DNA of 64,000 bases from JACVRW01 sp963751105 (GCA_963751105.1 CAVVTG010000002.1:2108001-2172000); one strand, 5' to 3'; counted from the first letter of the stretch, positions 15,990 to 24,818 are shown. Notes: generated by a model not told the origin, from the letters alone. Made by a program: numbers and translations.

Positions 15990-16050
15990 GGGTGATCGCC
16001 CAAAGCCTAGGCCCGGGGCCGGTCTTTGACGAGCGGTGGGTGGCGCGGGC

Positions 16051-16506
16051 TCAGCGGCCGATCGACGAGCCCGAAAAGAAGAAGAACCAGATCTCGAAGA
16101 TCACGGCCGCCGCGATCACGCTCACCACGACGATGCGCTCGGCTCCGTTGATGCTCGCTCCGGTGGTGTGGTGCTCGGGACGCTCGCCGCGCATGCTGCG
16201 CAGCCAGGGCGCGTGGGTGCGGACCGTGGGGCGGGTTCCGGTGGCGTCCTGGTATGCGCTCATCGTGACCTTCAGCAGCTGGTAGAGGCCCCAGCTGAAC
16301 GCGATCAGACAGACGATCACGGCGGCGAAGGCGCCCATCGAGGGCTGGCTCTCCTCTCCCTGGATCTTCGAGCCGATCCACAGCGCGAGCAGCGGGCTCC
16401 CGGTCCAGATGTTGAGCGCGAGGAAGGCCATGGCCGCGGCGAGCAGCACGGGCTTGACCCGGCCTCCCGGACGAGCCCCCGGTCCGGACTCGACCGCGTC
16501 AGCCAC
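16051..16506 (-). CDS. Hypothetical membrane protein, about three transmembrane helices
   Basis: The 151-residue protein has hydrophobic segments at about 18-40 (VLLAAAMAFLALNIWTG), 58-80 (AFAAVIVCLIAFSWGLYQLL) and 125-146 (IVVVSVIAAAVIFEIWFFFF). A positively charged loop lies at about 90-115. It contains no recognised enzymatic motif. The gene starts one base after the stop of the upstream HhH-GPD gene on the same strand, so the two are probably co-transcribed, although no functional link is apparent. The homologous family is not recognised. Confidence 0.65.
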   Translation of the reverse strand: MADAVESGPGARPGGRVKPVLLAAAMAFLALNIWTGSPLLALWIGSKIQGEESQPSMGAFAAVIVCLIAFSWGLYQLLKVTMSAYQDATGTRPTVRTHAPWLRSMRGERPEHHTTGASINGAERIVVVSVIAAAVIFEIWFFFFSGSSIGR

Positions 16507-16507
16507 G

Positions 16508-17083
16508 TCAGGTCTCCACGGGCTCGCCGGCGGATGAGGGCGGCGCGGCCTTGGCCCATTCCGCCTTGTGGATGCTCTTGGCCTCCTGGTACTCGGCCAG
16601 CGCCCGGGGCGAGTCCACGTCGCCGAGCGTCGGGTGCCAGGGCACGAGATCGGCGGCCGCCTCGACCCCGAAGTGCTTGAACAGCACGGACCCGATGGCC
16701 TTGACCTTCATCTCCCCGAAGCCCGGCAGGGCAAGGAGGTTCGCTCGCAGCTCATCCGAGTCGCGAGCGTCGGTCCACACGCGCGTCGCATCACCGTCGT
16801 AGCGGTCGCGCACGTGCACGGCCAGCTGCTGGACGCGCTTGGCCATCGAGCGCGGATAGCGGTGGATGACCGGGCGCTCGAAGAACACCGGCTCGAGGTC
16901 GGCGGTGGCGAGCGTCTCCGCGTCGATCGAGCCGAGCCGCTCCTTCAGTGCCAGCGGACCCTCGAACGCCTTCATCACCGTGACCCGCTGGTCGAGCTCG
17001 AAGCCCACCAGCAGCGCCATCGGATCGGACGCGATGAGCGCGTTGGCCTCGTCTGACTCCGTGAAGTAGAGCCGGTCGGGCAT
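16508..17083 (-). CDS. HhH-GPD-type base-excision-repair-like protein
   Basis: The 191-residue soluble protein matches the actinobacterial HhH-GPD family whose members begin near LYFTESDEANALIASDPMAL. It contains a helix-hairpin-helix segment NLLALPGFGEMKVKAIGSVL (about 114-133) and a following VPWHPTLGDVDSP where DNA glycosylases place the GPD loop with its Asp. There is no C-terminal iron-sulfur Cys cluster. It probably binds DNA and may excise damaged bases, but the family is not biochemically characterised to my knowledge. The ATG at 17083 is close to tRNA-Pro, 28 bp upstream. Confidence 0.78.
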   Translation of the reverse strand: MPDRLYFTESDEANALIASDPMALLVGFELDQRVTVMKAFEGPLALKERLGSIDAETLATADLEPVFFERPVIHRYPRSMAKRVQQLAVHVRDRYDGDATRVWTDARDSDELRANLLALPGFGEMKVKAIGSVLFKHFGVEAAADLVPWHPTLGDVDSPRALAEYQEAKSIHKAEWAKAAPPSSAGEPVET

Positions 17084-17110
17084 GCGCCGATCGTACCGGC
17101 GCCGGCTTTA

Positions 17111-17184
17111 TCGGGGTGCCCGGATTTGAACCGGGAACCTCCGCCACCCAAAGGCGGCGCGCTACCAGGTTGCGCCACACCCCG
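17111..17184 (-). tRNA. tRNA-Pro (anticodon UGG)
   Basis: The minus strand gives a 74-nt tRNA. The acceptor is CGGGGTG paired with CACCCCG plus discriminator A, the D-arm includes GCGCAACCTGGTAGCGC, and the anticodon stem-loop is CCGCC-TTTGGGT-GGCGG with anticodon TGG. The T-arm is CCCGGTTCAAATCCGGG. The 5' end and C1-type start are typical for bacterial tRNA-Pro. Confidence 0.95.
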
Positions 17185-17244
17185 TGCGCGTGAGTGTAGG
17201 CCGGTGGCTCGTCGACACGCGTGGAGTAGGGTGGCGCGCTGCCA

Positions 17245-18516
17245 ATGGCCGCCATAGAACCGCTTCGCACGCTTCGCTACGAGCCCGGCACGGCGGGGCC
17301 GCTCGAGGACCTGATCGCCCCTCCCTATGACGTGATCGACGCCGACCTGCGGAAGGATCTGGTGGCTCGCAGCCCGCACAACGTGGTCGATATCGACCTG
17401 CCCGAGCCGGGCCCGGACGGAGGCGATCGCTACGAGAACGCGGCGAGCACGCTGACCGACTGGCTCGAGAGCGGGGTCCTCGTGCGCGAGGACGAGCCCG
17501 CGATCTGGGTTCTGCGTCAGGACTATGCGGCTCCCGACGGGGGTGAACGCACGCGCACCGGGTTCTTCGCGCGCGTGCGCGTGGAGGACTACGGACCGGG
17601 CCGCATCCGCCCCCATGAGCGCACCCACCCCGGGCCGAAGGAGGACCGCCTGCGCCTGACGCGCGCCACTCGGGCGAACCTCTCCCCGATCTTCAGCCTC
17701 TTTCCGGACCCGGACGGCTCGGCTCAGGAGCTTCTCGAGCAGGCCCAGGAGGCGGCCCCCACCACGGTGGCCGCCGATCACGAAGGAACTCGCAACACCC
17801 TCTGGCGGGTGGCCGAGCCGGAGCGGATCTCCGCTCTGCAGGCGGCCCTGAGCGAGTCCGAGCTGCTCATCGCCGACGGCCATCATCGCTACGAGACCGC
17901 CCGGGTGTACGCCGACGAGGTCGGCGGCGAGGGCGACCACCGCTACGTCCTGATGCTGCTCGTGTCGCTCTCCGACCCCGGGCTGCTGGTGTTCCCCACC
18001 CACCGGCTGCTGACCGGACTGGCGGACGACCGCGCGAAGCAGGAGGCCATCAGGGACGCCCTGCTTCGCGACTTCGACGTCGAGACGCTCGCGGACAGCG
18101 CCGAGCTCGAGCCGAGCGGCGACGGACGGGTGGCCTTCGGCTACATGGACAGCTTCCACAAGCAGCCCTACCGGGCGACGCTGAAGGACCAAGCGATCGC
18201 CGACAGGGCGCTGGAGGGACGATCCGAGCCCTACCGGCGCCTCGACACCGCGGTGCTGGAGGCGCTCATCCTGCGTGGAGCGCTCGGCATGTCCGAGGAC
18301 GACATCTCACACCTACGCGGCCTCGACTACTCGAAGAACCTGGGCGACGCCATAGAGCGAGTCGAGACGGGCGCCGCCGACGCCGCTTTCTTCCTGCGCG
18401 CGACGCCGGTGGAGCAGGTTCGCGAGGTGGCCGAGACGGGCGAGTCGATGCCACCGAAGTCGACCTACTTCTACCCGAAGGTGCCGACCGGGCTGGTGTT
18501 CAACCCGCTGGCGTAA
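17245..18516 (+). CDS. DUF1015-family protein
   Basis: The 423-residue protein matches DUF1015: an N-terminal LRYEPGTAGPLEDLIAPPYD, the motif PHERTHPGPKEDRL (about 123-136), LLIADGHHRYETA (about 208-220) and VLMLLVSLSDPGLLVFPTHR (about 233-252). The conserved GHHRYETA block is the family hallmark. Its molecular function is not established beyond fold relationships to nucleotide-dependent enzymes, so no reaction is claimed. The ATG at 17245 is 60 bp from tRNA-Pro and divergent to it. A short convergent proline-rich gene lies 20 bp downstream. Confidence 0.88.
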   Translation: MAAIEPLRTLRYEPGTAGPLEDLIAPPYDVIDADLRKDLVARSPHNVVDIDLPEPGPDGGDRYENAASTLTDWLESGVLVREDEPAIWVLRQDYAAPDGGERTRTGFFARVRVEDYGPGRIRPHERTHPGPKEDRLRLTRATRANLSPIFSLFPDPDGSAQELLEQAQEAAPTTVAADHEGTRNTLWRVAEPERISALQAALSESELLIADGHHRYETARVYADEVGGEGDHRYVLMLLVSLSDPGLLVFPTHRLLTGLADDRAKQEAIRDALLRDFDVETLADSAELEPSGDGRVAFGYMDSFHKQPYRATLKDQAIADRALEGRSEPYRRLDTAVLEALILRGALGMSEDDISHLRGLDYSKNLGDAIERVETGAADAAFFLRATPVEQVREVAETGESMPPKSTYFYPKVPTGLVFNPLA

Positions 18517-18536
18517 TGGACGCCCGCCGCAGTAGC

Positions 18537-18728
18537 TCAGCCGGCGGGAACCTTCTCCGGAGAGCGCTCCGGCCGCGGCGCGCGCTCGGGACGCGGACCG
18601 GGCTCGGGCCCGCGCGCGGGCTCCTCCGGCGCACGCTCGGGCAGCGGCTTGGGCAGGGGGGCCTCCAGAGGCTCCACGATGATGGTCCGCGAGGGCCCGT
18701 CGAGACCCGCGCGCAGTGGGCTCGCCAT
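18537..18728 (-). CDS. Small proline/glutamate-rich protein (63 aa)
   Basis: The 63-residue frame begins MASPLRAGLDGPSRTIIVEP and continues as a low-complexity Pro-Glu-Arg tail (PERAPEEPARGPEPG). The first 20 residues look like a folded or conserved N-terminus, and the tail is likely disordered. Small proteins of this form occur in related actinobacteria, from memory. No Shine-Dalgarno is evident, so a leaderless mRNA or a false gene are both possible. It is divergent from the next gene and convergent with DUF1015. Confidence 0.5.
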   Translation of the reverse strand: MASPLRAGLDGPSRTIIVEPLEAPLPKPLPERAPEEPARGPEPGPRPERAPRPERSPEKVPAG

Positions 18729-18794
18729 GCCCCGAAATGATAGGCGTCCGGCCCAGCGGCGACACTCGGCCCTTCCGGGAGCCTGGACCGACCG

Positions 18795-19313
18795 ATGCGC
18801 GACTTTGCCATTCGCCTCACCTCCATCGACGACCTGTTCTGGGAGTTCGATGCCGCCCCTGTGGCCGAGCGCCAGGTGACGAGCGACGTACGCTTCGCGA
18901 TGCTCGATGAGTGGGAGCGGGTCAGGGACAACGACCCTGACACGCTGGTGGTCTACGCGCCCGCCGCCGATCGGGCCCGTACCGATGAGGGCGCCGTGGC
19001 CGCGGCGATTCGCGGGAGCCTTCGCTCCGCGTCCGGCCCGCTACGGCGCGTGGATCCCCTCTCGCGCCAGCAGAAGGTGGCCGGCGCCATCGGCATCGTG
19101 TTCCTGATCGCGTCGATCATCGTGTCCACCGCCATCGAGCGCGCCAGCGACGACCTCATCGCCGAGAGCCTCTCGCAGGCCGTGCTGGTGGTGGGCTGGG
19201 TGGCGCTGTGGGGCCCGGCGGCCCGCATCATCGTGGAGGTGGTGCCGCACGTGTTCAACAAGCGCCGCTACGCGGAGTTCGCCGACATAGCCGTTCGCTT
19301 CGTCTGGGTCTAG
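18795..19313 (+). CDS. Hypothetical two-helix membrane protein
   Basis: The 172-residue protein has a soluble N-terminal half (MRDFAIRLTSIDDLFWEFDA, with an acidic helical region to ~90). Two hydrophobic segments follow at about 97-117 (AGAIGIVFLIASIIVSTAI) and 128-150 (AVLVVGWVALWGPAARIIVE), then a basic C-terminal tail. The first segment's N-terminal side is rich in Arg/Lys, which suggests a cytoplasmic N-domain. No family or catalytic motif is recognised. It lies 144 bp upstream of the PKD gene. Confidence 0.6.
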   Translation: MRDFAIRLTSIDDLFWEFDAAPVAERQVTSDVRFAMLDEWERVRDNDPDTLVVYAPAADRARTDEGAVAAAIRGSLRSASGPLRRVDPLSRQQKVAGAIGIVFLIASIIVSTAIERASDDLIAESLSQAVLVVGWVALWGPAARIIVEVVPHVFNKRRYAEFADIAVRFVWV

Positions 19314-19359
19314 CGGCGCCGCGCTCCTGTCCGATTTCAGTACCACGCCGTCTTGCGGA

Positions 19360-19438
19360 TTTGCGCAAACGGGATAAAGGTGGATACAGCTCCTTTGGCC
19401 CAAGGGGTGTCGTGTCAACACTCAGGCCCTCCGACACC
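19360..19438 (+). promoter_or_regulatory. Possible structured leader upstream of the PKD gene
   Basis: Between the previous stop and the PKD start lie a perfect palindrome TTTGCGCAAA (19360-19369), a possible hairpin AAAGG...CCTTT (about 19376-19396) and a 7-bp perfect stem GGTGTCG/CGACACC (19406-19412 with 19432-19438). The GGAGGAG ribosome-binding site follows 12 bases later. The arrangement could be a regulatory RNA leader. It does not match any riboswitch class I can name. Confidence 0.35.
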
Positions 19439-19457
19439 GGCGGGCGTAGGAGGAGCT

Positions 19458-21875
19458 ATGCCGTTTCCCCGGCGGCCACGAACCGCTGCTGCCGTAATCG
19501 CGGCCCTGGCCTCGGCCGGGGTGCTGGCCACCCAGGTGCTGGCCGTGCCGCCGGTTGCCGACTTCACGGTCGAGCCGGGCGTGCCGGACGTGGGCGATGC
19601 AGTGGCCTTCGATTCAACCGTGACCGACGAGGACGCCGACGACACCTTCAGCTACGCGTGGGACTTCGGCGACGGGGACACCGCGAGCGACGAGGATCCG
19701 TCGCACACCTACACGACTTCGGGCACCAAGACGGTGACGCTCACGGTCACCGACGCCCCCGGCGGAGAGACCACGGAGGTCACGAAGACCGTGCGCGTCA
19801 ACGCGCCGCCGAACGCCGCATTCGACTTCGACCCGGCGACTCCGAGGCCGAACGAGGAGGTGGCCTTCACGTCCTCGTCGAGCGACGCCGAGGGTGGCGT
19901 GACGCTCGCCTGGGACACGGACAACGACGGTGCGTTCGACGACGGCACCGACACCACCGAGGTGCGCACCTATCCCACCGGCGGCAACAAGACGGTCCGG
20001 CTGCGCGTCACCGACGGCGACGGCGCCATGACTGTGGCCACCCGCACCGTGCCGGTGTTCAACAACTCCCCTCCGGTAGCCAGCTTCAGCGTCACGCCGT
20101 TGGTTCCGGACGAAGATGCGCCGTTCACTCTGGCCTCGACCTCCACCGATCCTGACGGCAACGGCGACATCGAACAATGGCGCTGGGACCTGGACAACGA
20201 CGGAGCCTTTGACGATTCCTTCGACGAGAGCTTCGAACACACATTTCTGACGCCCGGGAGCAAGACGGTGCGGCTGCGGGTGATCGACTCGAGCCGAGCG
20301 ATGAGCGATACGTCGCAGACCTTCACGGTCAACGCGCTCCCCGTTCCCGTCATCAACGTCCTGAACTCAGCAGCGGAGGCCGGCCAGAGGCAGGGCGTGC
20401 CGCTGGCCGGGCAGCCCTTCGAGTTCACCGCCGCCGACGTTGCCGCGGCACCCGGGGTGGCCCCTGCGACCGGCTGCCCCGCCGGGCCGGTGTCGCCCGC
20501 CCGGCCGGGCTCGAGCGACCCGGACGGCGACGTCACCGGCTTCGCGTGGGATCTCGAGAACGACGGCACCTACGTGCCCGGCGACGAGGTGATGCCCTCA
20601 CCCGCCACCGGCTATCCGGCCGGGCTGCACACGGTCGGGCTCCGAGTAACCGACGACGACGGGGCCACCGCCGCCACCACCTTCACGTTCAGGGTCAACG
20701 CGCCTCCGGTGCCCCGCTTCCTGATGGAGCCCGCGGCGCCTCTCATCAACACCAACACGACGTTCTCCTCGAGCTCTAGCGACCCGGACGCAGCGGACAG
20801 CACCCTTACCCACTCGTGGGACCTCGATGGCGACAACGTCTTCTGCGAGGCCGGGGAGACCGGGGCGACCGCGGAGCGTTCGTACGCAACGGCGGGCACC
20901 TACACGATCAGGCTGCGGGTGACCGACACCGGTGGCGTGACCCGCGAGGCCTCCCGGCAGCTGGTGGTGCAGAACACCGTGCCCACGGCGGCGATCACCG
21001 TGAGCCCGGCGGCCCCCGTCCCAGGGCAGGCCGCCCTGTTCCGGGCGTCGGCCTCGAGCGCCACGGGCAAGGCGATCGCGAGCATGGAGTGGGACTTCGA
21101 CTACGACCCGATGAAGGACCGCTTCGACGTCGATGCGTCCGGCGCAGCGGTGTCCCGGGCCTTCCCCGCCCCCGGGCAGAGAACGGTCGGCCTGCGGGTC
21201 CGTGAGGTGGGCGGCGGCTTCACGATCGTCTACCGAACGGTCACGGTCAACTCGCCTCCACGTGCCGGCTTCACGGTGTCGCCGGCGAGCCTGTTCGCCG
21301 GTGACACGGCGGTCCTGGCCTCCACCTCCGGCGACTCCGACGGACCGCTCGTCGCCCAGAGCTGGGACCTCGACAACGATGGCCAGTTCGACGACGGCAG
21401 CGGAGCGGTGATCAACACGAAGTTCACCAACGTCGGCTCGTTCACGGTTCGCCTGCGGGTGACCGACGACCGGGGCGCCACCGCGATCGCTTCGAACACG
21501 GTCACGGTACGCAAGCGTCCGCTGAAGCTCCTGTCCGGCGTGCTGATCCAGATCAGAGGCAGCATCAACGGCCGCTTCACGCGGCTCAAGCGGCTGCTGG
21601 TCCAGTCACCCAAGGGCACGAAGATCGTGGTGACGTGCGCGAGGAAGGGCTGCGATGAACGGGCCATCAGGCGCGGTAACGGCAGGAAGCTGCGCGTCAG
21701 GGCTCTCGAGGGCCGGCTGACGGCGGGGACCAGGATCGTGATCTCGATCGCGAAGGCCGGCTACCTGACGCGGAGGACGACGTTCGTCACCCGGCGAGGA
21801 AAGGGACCCTTGCGCAAGGACCTCTGCGTGGAGCCGGGCGCCACCAAGGGCAAGGCCTGCCCGGCCGGACCCTGA
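19458..21875 (+). CDS. Secreted multi-PKD-domain surface protein
   Basis: The ATG at 19458 has GGAGGAG six bases upstream and gives an 805-residue protein. A signal peptide (about 1-30, AAAVIAALASAGVLATQVLA) is followed by about seven PKD-type Ig-like domains. Examples are FSYAWDFGDGDTASDEDPSH, LAWDTDNDGAFDDGTDT and QSWDLDNDGQFDDGSGAV, each ended by a VTLTVTD- or VRLRVTD-type strand. The repeated D-x-D-N-D-G loops are likely calcium sites. A C-terminal basic domain with paired Cys (VTCARKGC, about 730-737) ends the chain; there is no LPXTG or membrane anchor. It probably mediates adhesion or polysaccharide contact outside the cell. Confidence 0.85.
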   Translation: MPFPRRPRTAAAVIAALASAGVLATQVLAVPPVADFTVEPGVPDVGDAVAFDSTVTDEDADDTFSYAWDFGDGDTASDEDPSHTYTTSGTKTVTLTVTDAPGGETTEVTKTVRVNAPPNAAFDFDPATPRPNEEVAFTSSSSDAEGGVTLAWDTDNDGAFDDGTDTTEVRTYPTGGNKTVRLRVTDGDGAMTVATRTVPVFNNSPPVASFSVTPLVPDEDAPFTLASTSTDPDGNGDIEQWRWDLDNDGAFDDSFDESFEHTFLTPGSKTVRLRVIDSSRAMSDTSQTFTVNALPVPVINVLNSAAEAGQRQGVPLAGQPFEFTAADVAAAPGVAPATGCPAGPVSPARPGSSDPDGDVTGFAWDLENDGTYVPGDEVMPSPATGYPAGLHTVGLRVTDDDGATAATTFTFRVNAPPVPRFLMEPAAPLINTNTTFSSSSSDPDAADSTLTHSWDLDGDNVFCEAGETGATAERSYATAGTYTIRLRVTDTGGVTREASRQLVVQNTVPTAAITVSPAAPVPGQAALFRASASSATGKAIASMEWDFDYDPMKDRFDVDASGAAVSRAFPAPGQRTVGLRVREVGGGFTIVYRTVTVNSPPRAGFTVSPASLFAGDTAVLASTSGDSDGPLVAQSWDLDNDGQFDDGSGAVINTKFTNVGSFTVRLRVTDDRGATAIASNTVTVRKRPLKLLSGVLIQIRGSINGRFTRLKRLLVQSPKGTKIVVTCARKGCDERAIRRGNGRKLRVRALEGRLTAGTRIVISIAKAGYLTRRTTFVTRRGKGPLRKDLCVEPGATKGKACPAGP

Positions 21876-21935
21876 TCCTTCGGATCGCGCTCGAGCCGTT
21901 CTTCGCAGACGTACCCGCGAGTAGCATCCGCCGCC

Positions 21936-22493
21936 GTGGTGAAGATCTACACGCGCAAGGGTGACGACGGAACCACGGGCCTGTGGTACGGAGGCCGGGT
22001 GGCCAAGTTCGACGGCCGTCCCGAGGCCTACGGATCCGTCGACGAGGCCGCCGCGGCGCTGGGCGTGGCCCGAGCCGGTGCGGAGCGCGACAGCGAGCTC
22101 CACGAAGACATCTTGCGCATGCAGAACGAGCTGTTCGTGGCCGGAGCGGAGCTGGCCACCGCCCCCGAGGCCGCAGACCGGCTCGAGGCGGGAGTGTCGA
22201 AGGTCACGCCCGAGCTCGTGGAGCGCCTGGAGGCCGACATCGACCGTTACATGGGGCGCGTCGACCTGCCGCCCAAGTTCGTGATCCCCGGCGGCACCGA
22301 GCTGTCGGCTCGGCTGGACGTGGCCCGCACGGCGGTGCGGCGCGCGGAGCGGCGGGTCGCCGCCCTCGGCGCCGCGGGCGAGCTCGCCGACACCACCGTC
22401 CTCACCTATCTCAACCGCCTCTCGGACGCGCTGTTCGCCATGGCGCGCTTCGCCGACGAAGCGGAACCGAAGCTCTTCGAGGGGAGACCATGA
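21936..22493 (+). CDS. Cob(I)alamin adenosyltransferase, PduO/MMAB type
   Basis: The 185-residue protein matches PduO-type ATP:corrinoid adenosyltransferases. The N-terminal ATP loop is MVKIYTRKGDDGTTGLWYGG, YGSVDEAAAALGVARA follows, and FVIPGGTELSARLDVARTAV (about 115-134) contains the conserved Arg of R-x-x-x-R-x-x-E-R. It makes adenosylcobalamin for enzymes such as methylmalonyl-CoA mutase. The start is one of two adjacent GTG codons at 21936/21939. Its stop overlaps the next start (ATGA), so OsmC and probably the Nudix gene form an operon with it. Confidence 0.9.
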   Translation: MVKIYTRKGDDGTTGLWYGGRVAKFDGRPEAYGSVDEAAAALGVARAGAERDSELHEDILRMQNELFVAGAELATAPEAADRLEAGVSKVTPELVERLEADIDRYMGRVDLPPKFVIPGGTELSARLDVARTAVRRAERRVAALGAAGELADTTVLTYLNRLSDALFAMARFADEAEPKLFEGRP

Positions 22494-22885
22494 GAGCGAC
22501 CTCGAGGCGGGTGGGCAACAAGCTCAAGCAGCACGTCGCCGTCCGCCAGCACCGGCTGACCGCCGACGAGCCGACCGACGACGGAGGCGACGACGCGGGC
22601 CCGAGCCCGCAGGAGCTGCTGGCCGCGAGCCTCGCCTCCTGCACCGCGGTGACGATGGAGATGTACGCCGTGCGCAAGGGATGGGACGTGGGCGAGGTGG
22701 TGGTGGAGGTGGACTACGAGCCCGCCCAGCGTGGCTCGCCCACCCGCTTCACCATGGAGGTTCAGCTCCCGAAGGAACTGCCCGAGGAGCAGCGCGAACG
22801 GCTCCTGCAGATCGCCGCGAAGTGCCCGGTGCACCGCACGCTCGAGGGCGAGGTCATGTTCGAGGAGAGCGTCACGCTGCGCTGA
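22490..22885 (+). CDS. OsmC-family peroxide-detoxification-type protein
   Basis: The start ATG overlaps the adenosyltransferase stop by four bases and has GAGGGGAGA upstream. The 131-residue product has the OsmC/YhfA two-cysteine pattern: Cys51 in LAASLASCTAVTMEMYA and Cys112 in AAKCPVHRTLEG. These form the thiol pair that reduces organic hydroperoxides in characterised members. Family members act as cytoplasmic dimers. Translational coupling to cobalamin adenosylation is a context observation with no known mechanistic link. Confidence 0.88.
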   Translation: MRATSRRVGNKLKQHVAVRQHRLTADEPTDDGGDDAGPSPQELLAASLASCTAVTMEMYAVRKGWDVGEVVVEVDYEPAQRGSPTRFTMEVQLPKELPEEQRERLLQIAAKCPVHRTLEGEVMFEESVTLR

Positions 22886-22890
22886 CGCCG

Positions 22891-23433
22891 GTGCGCGAGT
22901 ACCTGCTCACGCCCGAGGAAGCGGCGGCCATGGATGCCCCGGGCACCAAGGACGCCGCCGTCCTGGTGGCGCTCTACGGCCAGCCGCTCACCGCGGTGTT
23001 CACCGAGCGGCGCGCCGACCTGCGCCGTCACGCGGGCGAGATCTCCTTCCCGGGCGGACGCCAGGACGAGCCCAAGGAGGACCTGCGCGTCACCGCTCTG
23101 CGCGAGGCCGAGGAGGAGATCGGGCTCGATCCCCGCGGCGTGGAGATCGTCGGAGCCCTGCCCCCGGTGGGCACGTTCGTCACCGGCTACCGGATCTTCC
23201 CCTTCGTGGGCCGGATCGAGCCGGGTCAGCGCTGGCGGCCGCAGGAGACGGAGGTCGAGCAGGTGCTCGAGTTCTCGCTGCCGGAGCTCGTGGCCGGACA
23301 CGAGATGAAGCGCCTGGTGCGCAAGGGCGTGCCGATCCGGACCCCCACCTACACCGTGAACGGCCACCTGATCTGGGGGGCGACCGCGCGCATCGTGCAG
23401 TCGCTGCTCGAGCGGCTGCGGCCGCTGCTGTGA
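22891..23433 (+). CDS. Nudix hydrolase, CoA pyrophosphatase type (NudL)
   Basis: Starting at GTG 22891, five bases after the OsmC stop, the 180-residue protein carries a Nudix box (about 50-75: SFPGGRQDEPKE, then REAEEEIGL). It is preceded by the LRRHAGEISFPGG segment typical of CoA pyrophosphatases (UPF0035). Such enzymes hydrolyse CoA or oxidised CoA to phosphopantetheine and 3',5'-ADP in the cytoplasm. Glu residues of REAEEE would bind Mg2+. It ends 7 bp from the convergent rhodanese gene. Confidence 0.85.
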   Translation: MREYLLTPEEAAAMDAPGTKDAAVLVALYGQPLTAVFTERRADLRRHAGEISFPGGRQDEPKEDLRVTALREAEEEIGLDPRGVEIVGALPPVGTFVTGYRIFPFVGRIEPGQRWRPQETEVEQVLEFSLPELVAGHEMKRLVRKGVPIRTPTYTVNGHLIWGATARIVQSLLERLRPLL

Positions 23434-23440
23434 GCTCCCC

Positions 23441-24283
23441 CTAGACGTCCTTCTCGATCGGCACGTTCACCAGGTTGCCCCACTCGGTCCACGAGCCGTC
23501 GTAGTTCTTGACGTCGTCGTTGCCGAGCAGCTCGTGCAGCACGAACCAGGTGTGGGCCGAGCGCTCGCCGATCCGGCAGTAGGCCACGATCGGCTCGCCG
23601 TCGAGCACGCCCTTGCCGCCGTACAGCTCCTGCAGGTCGTCGGCCGACTTGAAGGTGCCGTCCTCCTGCACGGCCTGCGCCCAGGGCACCGACGCCGCGC
23701 CCGGGATGTGGCCGGCGCGCTGCGCGCCCTCCTGCTCGTAGCCCGCCATCGCGATCAGCTCGCCCGAGTACTCCTGGGGGGAGCGGACATCCACCAGCTT
23801 CGTGCTCTGGTCGAGCGCGCCGATCACCTCTTCGCGGTATGCCCGGATGGCCTCGTCGCCCTCCCGGGCGCTGAACTGCTGGGGCTCGTAGCTGGGCACG
23901 TCGCTCGAGGTGGGCCGGCCCTCTGAGATCCACTTCTCGCGCGGCCCGTTGACCAGCTTCACGTTGTCGTGGCCGTAGTACTTGAGGTACCAGTAGGTGT
24001 AGGCCGCGAACCAGTTGTTGCGATCGCCATACAGGACGACGGTGTGGTCGCTCGAGATGCCGCGACTGCCGAACAGCTCGCTGAACTCGGCCGGCCCGAG
24101 GAAGTCGCGCTTGGTCTGGTCCTGGAGGTCCTTTTTCCAGTCAAACCCGATCGCGCCCGGAATATGAGCCTCCGCGTACAGCGCAGGGTTCTCGTCCACC
24201 TCGACGATGCGAATCGAGTCGTCGGAAAGATGGTCCTCCACCCACTGCGTGTCGACGAGAACGTCCTTTGCGTAGTCGGCCAC
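23441..24283 (-). CDS. Thiosulfate sulfurtransferase, two-domain rhodanese (CysA/SseA type)
   Basis: GTG at 24283 with GGGAGG upstream gives a 280-residue protein with two rhodanese domains. The N-terminal domain (about 1-125) is inactive, with VVLYGDRNNWFA in place of the Cys loop. The C-terminal domain carries Cys236 in the loop CRIGERS. This is the arrangement of actinobacterial CysA-type thiosulfate:cyanide sulfurtransferases. It would transfer sulfane sulfur in the cytoplasm. A longer frame upstream exists but lacks a ribosome-binding site and is not typical. It is convergent with the Nudix gene. Confidence 0.9.
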   Translation of the reverse strand: MADYAKDVLVDTQWVEDHLSDDSIRIVEVDENPALYAEAHIPGAIGFDWKKDLQDQTKRDFLGPAEFSELFGSRGISSDHTVVLYGDRNNWFAAYTYWYLKYYGHDNVKLVNGPREKWISEGRPTSSDVPSYEPQQFSAREGDEAIRAYREEVIGALDQSTKLVDVRSPQEYSGELIAMAGYEQEGAQRAGHIPGAASVPWAQAVQEDGTFKSADDLQELYGGKGVLDGEPIVAYCRIGERSAHTWFVLHELLGNDDVKNYDGSWTEWGNLVNVPIEKDV

Positions 24284-24338
24284 TGTGTCGCCTCCCTTTG
24301 AATCTCTATAAAGCCGCTTGGGTATCAACCCTATCGAT

Positions 24339-24818
24339 CTAGATCGCCAGGAGCCGCTCAACCGCGGACCGCATCGCGGCCAGCCAGGCGTCGGGCCGCG
24401 ACGGGTCGGCGCCCACGATCTCCACCGGGATGCGCCAGGTGCGTGAGCCCTCGCGGACGATCGCCGTCCCCCGCTCGAGCAGGGCCGCGTCGACGCTGCC
24501 CGCAGCCTCGTAGACGAGGCCCCGGACCGGCGTGTCCACGAGCCGCTCGACGAAGGTCTCCAGACGGTCACCGTGGACCGCGGCGCCGTCGCCTGCGGTG
24601 CCCATCAGCCAGCACACTGCGGTCACTCCGTCGAGCGCTCCCATCAGCGTGCCGAGCCGGTCGGGGTCGGCCACGACACCCTCCGCCCCGGCCTCCTCGA
24701 TGGCGGCGAGCGCCTCACGCGAGCGTGTGGTTCCGCGCACGGCATGGCCGTCGGCGACGAGCGCGCCGGCGAGCAACCGGCCGCGGCAACCGCAGCCCAC
24801 GATCAGCATCCGGGCCAT
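24339..24818 (-). CDS. NAD(P)-binding Rossmann-fold protein
   Basis: The 159-residue protein starts MARMLIVGCGCRGRLLAGAL, a glycine-rich dinucleotide-binding loop. A short-chain/atypical SDR-like fold follows (RGTTRSREALAAIEEAGAEG, then LDGVTAVCWLMGTAGDGAAV). At 159 residues it is shorter than typical SDRs and lacks a visible YxxxK catalytic pair, so it may be a regulatory or nucleotide-sensing member such as the NmrA-like or YeeZ-type group. One base separates it from the upstream membrane protein gene, so the two form an operon. Confidence 0.65.
   Translation of the reverse strand: MARMLIVGCGCRGRLLAGALVADGHAVRGTTRSREALAAIEEAGAEGVVADPDRLGTLMGALDGVTAVCWLMGTAGDGAAVHGDRLETFVERLVDTPVRGLVYEAAGSVDAALLERGTAIVREGSRTWRIPVEIVGADPSRPDAWLAAMRSAVERLLAI

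Noticed and set aside
18525..18545. tRNA-like start (GCAGTAGCTCAGCCGGCGGG)
   Set aside because: No anticodon stem, T-arm or acceptor partner follows; the sequence is the end of a small proline-rich ORF.
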